From Robertmurraya kyonggiensis (lineage in GTDB: Bacteria; Bacillota; Bacilli; Bacillales; Cytobacillaceae), in assembly GCF_005116465.1 (NCBI RefSeq), contig NZ_SWBM01000002.1, positions 248,001 through 312,000 on the forward strand: a DNA stretch of 64,000 nt, read 5' to 3'. The translations under genes and the position numbers were made by a program. Positions within the stretch are counted from its first letter, which is position 1; each line of letters begins with the position of its first letter. The notes under the pieces are model-generated. The model was not told the DNA's origin and searched no databases. It worked only from the letters and a program-made list of their open reading frames with translations. This document shows positions 58,947-64,000 of the stretch, one piece after another.

Positions 58947-59576
58947 ATGGCAAAAGTATACGTTTTTGATCACCCATTAATCCAACACAAACTTACATAC
59001 ATTCGTGAAAAAGGGACTGGAACGAAGGAGTTCCGCGAGCTAGTGGACGAAGTTGCAACATTAATGGCTTTTGAAATTACTCGTGATATGCCCCTTGAGG
59101 AAATCGAAATTGAAACACCAGTAAGTAAGACAACGTCTAAAGTTCTTTCTGGTAAAAAACTTGGAATCATTCCAATTCTGCGTGCAGGAATCGGAATGGT
59201 GGATGGAATCCTAAAGCTTATCCCAGCTGCTAAGGTTGGCCATATCGGACTTTACCGTGATCCAAAAACACTAAAGCCTGTTGAATACTATGTAAAATTA
59301 CCAAGCGATGTTGAAGAAAGAGATTTCATCGTCGTTGACCCAATGCTTGCAACAGGTGGCTCTGCTATTGAAGCGATTCACTCCTTGAAAAATCGTGGTG
59401 CAAAACATATCAAATTTATGTGCTTAATCGCTGCTCCAGAAGGTGTTGAAGCAGTTAAAGAAGCTCACCCAGATGTTGATATTTATATCGCTGCATTAGA
59501 TGAAAAATTAAACGAAAAAGGCTATATCGTTCCTGGTCTAGGAGACGCAGGAGATCGCCTATTTGGTACGAAGTAA
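58947..59576 (+). CDS. upp: Uracil phosphoribosyltransferase
   Basis: This 209-residue enzyme forms UMP from uracil and PRPP in salvage. The PRPP loop is in [12 protein letters not shown] (near residue 130) and the uracil-binding region in [27 protein letters not shown] precedes the ATG. mnaA follows by 24 bp and is probably co-transcribed. Confidence 0.96.
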   Translation: MAKVYVFDHPLIQHKLTYIREKGTGTKEFRELVDEVATLMAFEITRDMPLEEIEIETPVSKTTSKVLSGKKLGIIPILRAGIGMVDGILKLIPAAKVGHIGLYRDPKTLKPVEYYVKLPSDVEERDFIVVDPMLATGGSAIEAIHSLKNRGAKHIKFMCLIAAPEGVEAVKEAHPDVDIYIAALDEKLNEKGYIVPGLGDAGDRLFGTK

Positions 59577-59600
59577 AAGTAAAGAAAGTTGGTGTTCAAC

Positions 59601-60755
59601 ATGAACAAGCCGATTAAAGTCATGACTATTTTTGGGACAAGACCTGAAGCAATCAAAATGGCACCGCTCGTTCTTGAGCTTCAAAAGTACCCAGAGAGAT
59701 TCGAATCGATTGTAACGGTAACGGCTCAGCATCGCCAAATGCTGGACCAAGTGCTAAATATTTTTGGCATTACACCTGATTATGATTTAAATATTATGAA
59801 GGACCGCCAAACCCTTGTTGATGTCACAACTCGTGGTCTAGAAGGTCTAGATAAAGTTATGAAAGAAGTTAAGCCTGATATTGTCCTCGTACATGGTGAC
59901 ACGACAACTACTTTTATCGCGAGCTTAGCTGCATTTTATAATCAAATTGTTGTTGGACACGTGGAAGCGGGTCTACGTACTTGGAATAAGTACTCGCCAT
60001 TCCCAGAGGAAATGAACCGCCAGTTAACAGGGGTTATGGCTGACCTACATTTTTCGCCTACGACGATGTCTGCGGAAAATTTACGCCGTGAAAACAAGAA
60101 GGAAGAGAGTATCTTTGTTACGGGGAATACGGCAATTGACGCGTTAACAACAACGGTAAAAGAAGAGTATCATCATGAAGTTTTAGATAGCCTTGGTGAC
60201 GATCGTTTAATCCTTTTAACCGCTCACCGTCGTGAAAACCTTGGAGAGCCAATGCGCAATATGTTCCGTGCGGTTAAACGCATTGTGGACGAGCAAAGGG
60301 ATGTACAAGTTATTTACCCAGTTCATTTAAACCCAGTCGTGCGTGAAATTGCAGACGAAATTCTAGGCAATGACCCACGTATTCGTTTAATCGAGCCGCT
60401 TGATGTGATCGATTTCCATAACTTTGCATCAAGAGCACATCTGATTTTAACAGACTCAGGCGGCGTGCAAGAGGAAGCACCTTCACTTGGAGTGCCAGTT
60501 CTTGTGTTGCGCGATACGACTGAGCGTCCAGAGGGAATTGAAGCTGGTACATTAAAGTTAGCGGGTGTAGATGAGGATACTATCTATAATCTTGCTACTG
60601 AACTGTTAACAGATGACGCAGCTTATGAAAAGATGGCGAAAGCAGTGAATCCGTACGGTGATGGTGAAGCATCTCGACGCATTTGCGATGCGATTAGCTA
60701 CTACTTCAAGCAATCATCAGAAAGACCGAACCCATATAATCCATTGAAAAACTGA
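59601..60755 (+). CDS. mnaA: UDP-N-acetylglucosamine 2-epimerase (non-hydrolysing)
   Basis: This epimerase of 384 residues makes UDP-ManNAc for teichoic-acid linkage units. GTRPEAIKMAPLVLEL, HGDTTT, GHVEAGLRT, TGNTAIDAL and DSGGVQEEAPSLG are conserved. The ATG at 59601 is preferred; a GTG at 59589 is in frame. In B. subtilis it is followed by the atp operon, which is absent here. Confidence 0.94.
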   Translation: MNKPIKVMTIFGTRPEAIKMAPLVLELQKYPERFESIVTVTAQHRQMLDQVLNIFGITPDYDLNIMKDRQTLVDVTTRGLEGLDKVMKEVKPDIVLVHGDTTTTFIASLAAFYNQIVVGHVEAGLRTWNKYSPFPEEMNRQLTGVMADLHFSPTTMSAENLRRENKKEESIFVTGNTAIDALTTTVKEEYHHEVLDSLGDDRLILLTAHRRENLGEPMRNMFRAVKRIVDEQRDVQVIYPVHLNPVVREIADEILGNDPRIRLIEPLDVIDFHNFASRAHLILTDSGGVQEEAPSLGVPVLVLRDTTERPEGIEAGTLKLAGVDEDTIYNLATELLTDDAAYEKMAKAVNPYGDGEASRRICDAISYYFKQSSERPNPYNPLKN

Positions 60756-60775
60756 CCTTTTGGGGTCAGTTTTTC
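60746..60775. terminator. Terminator after mnaA
   Basis: AAAAACTGACC pairs with GGTCAGTTTTT; the left arm starts in the last codons of mnaA. Confidence 0.85.
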
Positions 60776-60920
60776 TTACGTCTAGTCAAGTATTTTTAGA
60801 ATATTTCTTCTTGATGAGTTCATTGCTTTGTTAGGGGACAAAAGGAAGAGACGACAAATAAGCCTGGTCCATAATCATTTTTTGAATAGGCTTAAGTATG
60901 TGTTAGAATGTGAGGTATAA

Positions 60921-62138
60921 CTATGATGAGGTGGCTAGCCGGTAGTCATAGCTTATACCGTGTGTGATTAAATGAAAGATGCTCTTTAGTAGTTTATTCA
61001 CACAAGCGATGGACGCAACTTTATGACATTTGTTATAGGGTTGCGTTTTTAATTTGTCGTAATAATCAACAATGTGGTTATTCCCATTTCGGCGTAGCCT
61101 GATCATATTTTGAATGATAATAAACAGTAGCTTACGTAAGTGCTTATTTCCACGTTTGTTAATCTTGTCTTTATAGAAGGACTTCCCAGATTGAAAACGT
61201 CTGATATCAATACCTGCGAATGCATTGAGTTGTTTATTATTACTAAATCTGAATATATCTCCAATCTCAGCCATTAGCCTTACAGCTGTATTGGGGCCTA
61301 TACCTGGAAAACTTAGAAGGAGCTCATATTCTACTCGTTGATCAGCTAGTTTAATCATTTTCCCGATACATTGGTCTTTTTCATTTAGAAGTTCTTGAAA
61401 ACGTTTGGAGTAGATTCTTACTTGTTCACAAAGGACATCATCTGGTGAAACAGCTGGATAGGATTGTTCGGCAGCTAGTAGTAGTTCCTGTGCTTTCTTT
61501 TCAGCCCTGTTCTTAGAAATATTTTTATTGGTATTCGCTATAATTTTGTTACGAATAACTGTTTTTGAGTGCCCAATTAAAAAGTCGGGGTGAGGGAATA
61601 GTTGGGCAATGTTTAAAAACAAATTCGACTTTCTTGTGAAAATGTTCTCGAGTTCTGGAAAGGTCTCCTGCATAACCTTATGTAGTCGATTGCGAATAAC
61701 CCCTAATTCGTCGTCCAGCTCACTGTAGAATCGCGAAAGTGATTTCAGTTGATCAAAGACTGAATCAGACACCGTTTTTTCTTTTCTATCCATCGAAAAA
61801 TGAGTTAAGGCTAATTTATGTGCATCACTTCGATCGGTTTTATGAATTCGTAAGGAATCACATTGGATTTTTGCCTCTAAAGGATTCAATAAGCAATAAG
61901 GGTAGTGGTTCTCTTTCATAAAACGTTCTAAAGCCTTTGAGTAGACCCCTGTAGATTCAAACACGATTTCAGGGGATATTCCATAGCTATTAATTATTTG
62001 ATTAATCCTTAATTTGACTTCATTAAAGCCTAGTTTAGTGTGAGTAAATTCCCCTTCGTATAAACACTCTTTATACGAGTTGTATATAACCATGTAACTT
62101 TTTCCCATACTTACATCAAATGAAATAACATGTTTCAC
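60921..62138 (-). CDS. IS110 family transposase (DEDD type)
   Basis: This transposase of 405 residues has the N-terminal RuvC-like DEDD domain: HVISFDVSMGKS (Asp), PEIVFESTGVY (Glu) and IHKTDRSDAHKLA (Asp, Asp), then a coiled-coil region and the C-terminal Tnp_20 domain LLSFPGIGPNTAVRLMAEIGD with a serine-containing RRFQSGKSFYKDKINKRGN segment. GTG at 62138 is chosen because AGAGGTGAAGG lies just upstream; earlier in-frame ATG codons come before this site. The frame is intact, so the element may be active. Confidence 0.93.
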   Translation of the reverse strand: MKHVISFDVSMGKSYMVIYNSYKECLYEGEFTHTKLGFNEVKLRINQIINSYGISPEIVFESTGVYSKALERFMKENHYPYCLLNPLEAKIQCDSLRIHKTDRSDAHKLALTHFSMDRKEKTVSDSVFDQLKSLSRFYSELDDELGVIRNRLHKVMQETFPELENIFTRKSNLFLNIAQLFPHPDFLIGHSKTVIRNKIIANTNKNISKNRAEKKAQELLLAAEQSYPAVSPDDVLCEQVRIYSKRFQELLNEKDQCIGKMIKLADQRVEYELLLSFPGIGPNTAVRLMAEIGDIFRFSNNKQLNAFAGIDIRRFQSGKSFYKDKINKRGNKHLRKLLFIIIQNMIRLRRNGNNHIVDYYDKLKTQPYNKCHKVASIACVNKLLKSIFHLITHGISYDYRLATSS

Positions 62139-62330
62139 GTTCCCTTCACCTCTCCCTAGTACGATTGAAGACTTCATTTTACACTTATCGATTCCCATTT
62201 CTTATACACGATCTCAAGGATCCAACATACTTAAACCTGATTCAAATAAGGTAAATGAAGAAGGCCAGTTTTTATGACGGATTCTAGATCCTAAAACTGA
62301 CACGGCCTATTCTTCATTTCTACTATATAA
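62139..62330 (-). ncRNA. Candidate bridge-RNA region upstream of the IS110 transposase
   Basis: The non-coding stretch before the transposase holds a large imperfect hairpin at 62253-62319 (AAATGAAGAAGGCCAGTTTT against AAAACTGACACGGCCTATTC...TTCATTT). In the IS110 group the bispecific guide (bridge) RNA is encoded in this flank. The target- and donor-binding loops cannot be assigned without the exact element ends. Confidence 0.4.
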
Positions 62331-62517
62331 AAAAATAGTAGCGCTAACCAATGCCTTGGTCTGCACTACTAATCTTAGTATGTTTTTGTGAGATTCTATC
62401 GCCGTCAGTTCACGAACGTAATTAAATCCACCCACCATCCCACCAAAATTACAAACTAACCTCACGCATACTCTCATCGAAACTAGAACATTCTATGGAA
62501 AAAGAGGATGTTTTACC
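62331..62517. other. Gap between IS110 and protease gene
   Basis: No gene is seen. A small stem around GTAGCGC...GCACTAC (62340-62370) and an AGAGGATG ribosome-binding site before the protease are the only features noted. Confidence 0.4.
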
Positions 62518-64000
62518 ATGAAAAAATTTCTCATCACAGTCATACTGCTAGCCATCACACAAACTACATACGCACGCCAGCTTGAACATCCTCCAATCCC
62601 TGAGGAATCACCACAAACCGAAAAAATCGCTATCGTCACCTCGCAAAATCCACTAACCGAAACAGCAATCAAAAATATTCTCAACGACTATCCTGATCTC
62701 AAATTAAGATACACTTTTCAGCATGCCCTCAATGGTTTTTCCGTAAAAGGTAGCCTGGCATCGCTCACAAAGCTTGAAGAATCTAACAGAGTTGAGCTCG
62801 TCTCTCAGGTGCAAACCTACAAAACTCAAATGGAAGACAATATTGAAATTATCGGCAGCGATGAAGCAAGAGGACTGTTTGACCAAGGCGATCATCGTCT
62901 AACGGGCAAAGGAGTCAAAGTCGGAATTATTGATACGGGCATCGACTACAACCACCCTGACCTAAGAAGAAGTTATAAAGGCGGGCATGATTTGGTTGAT
63001 GGGGACAAGGATCCGATGGAATCAGAAGCACTTCAAACTCCAATTACCCTTCATGGCACACATGTTGCCGGAGTCATCGCAGCGAACGGACGAATTAATG
63101 GAGTGGCTCCAGAAGCGGAGGTCATTGCTTACCGTGCACTTGGTCCTGGTGGAGCAGGAACAACCGAGCAAGTACTTGCGGCCATTGAACAAGCAATCAA
63201 GGACAAGGTCGATGTCCTCAATTTGTCCCTTGGGAACAACGTTAATGGGCCAGACCTCCCGATTAGTCTAGCGCTTAATAAAGCAGCTGAAAAAGGCATT
63301 GTCCCAGTGACCTCGTCTGGAAATTCAGGACCGAATATGTGGACGGTCGGATCACCTGGGACTGCGACGAAAGCCATATCTGTCGGAGCTTCAACACCCA
63401 CACTAAAAGTTCCGTATTTAACCATCGATGGACTAACTGAACCAGTTCGACTCGAACCGATGCAAGGAGCGCAAAGTTGGAAGCTTGATCGTTCCTATCC
63501 GATCGTGTTTGGGAGATTAGGGAAGCCGAATGAATTAACGAATGCGAGAGGGAAAATTGTCCTCCTTGAAAGGGGCGAACTTACTTTTACCGAAAAAGCG
63601 AATAACTCTAAACGAGCGGGAGCGGTAGCAGTCGTGATCTACAACAATGTAAATGGAAGTTTCATTGGGAATCTAGAGGCTGAGATTGATATTCCGGTAA
63701 CGACTATTTCAAAAAAAGATGGCAAACGACTCAAAGCACAAATCACGGACAATGCCTATGCCCGCACAAATATAATAGAAGAAAAGGATCTCCTTGCAGA
63801 CTTTAGTTCGCGCGGACCAGTTACCTCTACATGGGAGGTTAAGCCAGATGTGGTTGCACCGGGGGTTGCTATCACTAGCACGGTTCCCGGTGGCTACCTC
63901 GCACTGCAAGGAACTAGTATGGCAGCTCCTCATGTGGCAGGGGCGAGTGCCCTCATCAAGCAGGCACATCCAGATTGGTCGCCTGAAGAAATCAAAGCTT
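62518..64000 (+). CDS. Secreted subtilisin-like serine protease with PA insert (3' truncated by window edge)
   Basis: The frame is open to the window end (494 residues). A signal peptide (KKFLITVILLAITQTTYA) is followed by an Inhibitor_I9 propeptide (about 35-105), the S8 domain with catalytic Asp139 (GIIDTGID), His179 (HGTHVAGV) and Ser467 (GTSMAAP), and a PA domain inserted near residues 320-410 (ARGKIVLLERGELTFTEKA). This architecture is that of Vpr-type extracellular proteases. AGAGGATG precedes the ATG. The C-terminal part is outside the window. Confidence 0.92.
   Translation, partial: MKKFLITVILLAITQTTYARQLEHPPIPEESPQTEKIAIVTSQNPLTETAIKNILNDYPDLKLRYTFQHALNGFSVKGSLASLTKLEESNRVELVSQVQTYKTQMEDNIEIIGSDEARGLFDQGDHRLTGKGVKVGIIDTGIDYNHPDLRRSYKGGHDLVDGDKDPMESEALQTPITLHGTHVAGVIAANGRINGVAPEAEVIAYRALGPGGAGTTEQVLAAIEQAIKDKVDVLNLSLGNNVNGPDLPISLALNKAAEKGIVPVTSSGNSGPNMWTVGSPGTATKAISVGASTPTLKVPYLTIDGLTEPVRLEPMQGAQSWKLDRSYPIVFGRLGKPNELTNARGKIVLLERGELTFTEKANNSKRAGAVAVVIYNNVNGSFIGNLEAEIDIPVTTISKKDGKRLKAQITDNAYARTNIIEEKDLLADFSSRGPVTSTWEVKPDVVAPGVAITSTVPGGYLALQGTSMAAPHVAGASALIKQAHPDWSPEEIKA

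Larger units (their letters stand above)
60860..62330 (-). mobile_element. IS110-type insertion sequence (ends approximate)
   Basis: The unit consists of one transposase gene plus non-coding flanks. IS110 elements have no terminal inverted repeats and make no clear target duplication, so the ends cannot be fixed by eye. The lower end is placed near a small hairpin (AAGCCT 60860 / AGGCTT 60888), the upper end just beyond a large hairpin at 62253-62319. A copy elsewhere in the genome would define the ends. Confidence 0.6.

Overview
This 64-kb window is a chromosomal segment of a spore-forming, low-GC Bacillota bacterium of the family Bacillaceae. The evidence is gene content and order. Most of the window follows the Bacillus subtilis block ung - ywdI - ywdK - gerQ - hemQ - pta - lipL - rsfA - ywfO - ywgA - ywhB/C/D - pbpG - speE - speB - ywiB - argS ... 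clsB - fadF ... rpoE - pyrG - ywjG - spo0F - fbaA - tal - murA2 - glpX - rho - rpmE - tdk - prfA - prmC - spoIIR - ywlB - ywlC - mntP - ywlE - rpiB - ywlG - glyA - upp - mnaA. Sporulation genes (gerQ, rsfA, pbpG, spo0F, spoIIR) are spread along it. No tRNA, rRNA, CRISPR array or prophage was seen.

Layout. 1-1.8 kb: end of a molybdopterin group (moaE, moaD, moeB). 1.9-4.2 kb: DUF4230 protein, ung, a tiny Cys-rich protein, ywdI and ywdK. 4.2-9 kb: gerQ, hemQ, pta, lipL, rsfA. 9.3-18.2 kb: HD phosphohydrolase, YwgA, DoxX, tautomerase, M50 protease, pbpG and the spermidine pair speE/speB. 18.5-22 kb: ywiB-argS, mnmH and a XapX protein. 22-36 kb: cardiolipin synthase, FadF, then a beta-oxidation set (thiolase, 3-hydroxyacyl-CoA dehydrogenase, two acyl-CoA dehydrogenases), a TetR regulator and the fused isobutyryl-CoA mutase IcmF. 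The FadF Fe-S protein probably takes electrons from the acyl-CoA dehydrogenases, while IcmF links branched and straight C4 acyl-CoAs. 36-46.6 kb: rpoE, pyrG, spo0F, fbaA, tal, murA2, glpX, rho. 46.8-60.8 kb: rpmE to mnaA, covering translation, sporulation, one-carbon and cell-wall precursor genes. 60.9-64 kb: an IS110-type insertion sequence and a secreted subtilisin-like protease cut by the window end. In B. subtilis the atp operon follows mnaA, so the synteny breaks here.

Regulation readable from the sequence: a GGGC-start reiterative-transcription attenuator before pyrG; a near-perfect sigma-H promoter with a Spo0A-like palindrome before spo0F; a cre site about 55 bp upstream of the probable pta start; a palindromic operator inside the fadF promoter; a cre site and a nested hairpin before the thiolase operon; and paired PurR-like boxes before glyA.

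The least explained feature is the intergenic space. Several unrelated sequence families form arrays of short imperfect palindromes or boxes at fixed spacings: 8 copies at exactly 52 bp, 6 at 52/53 bp, 5 at exactly 51 bp, three four-copy elements spaced about 51/61/51 bp, 4 copies at exactly 20 bp, and one pair at 41 bp. All spacings are close to whole numbers of DNA helical turns. The families share architecture but not sequence, which suggests phased protein-binding arrays or structured RNA. This is the best candidate here for an undescribed system.
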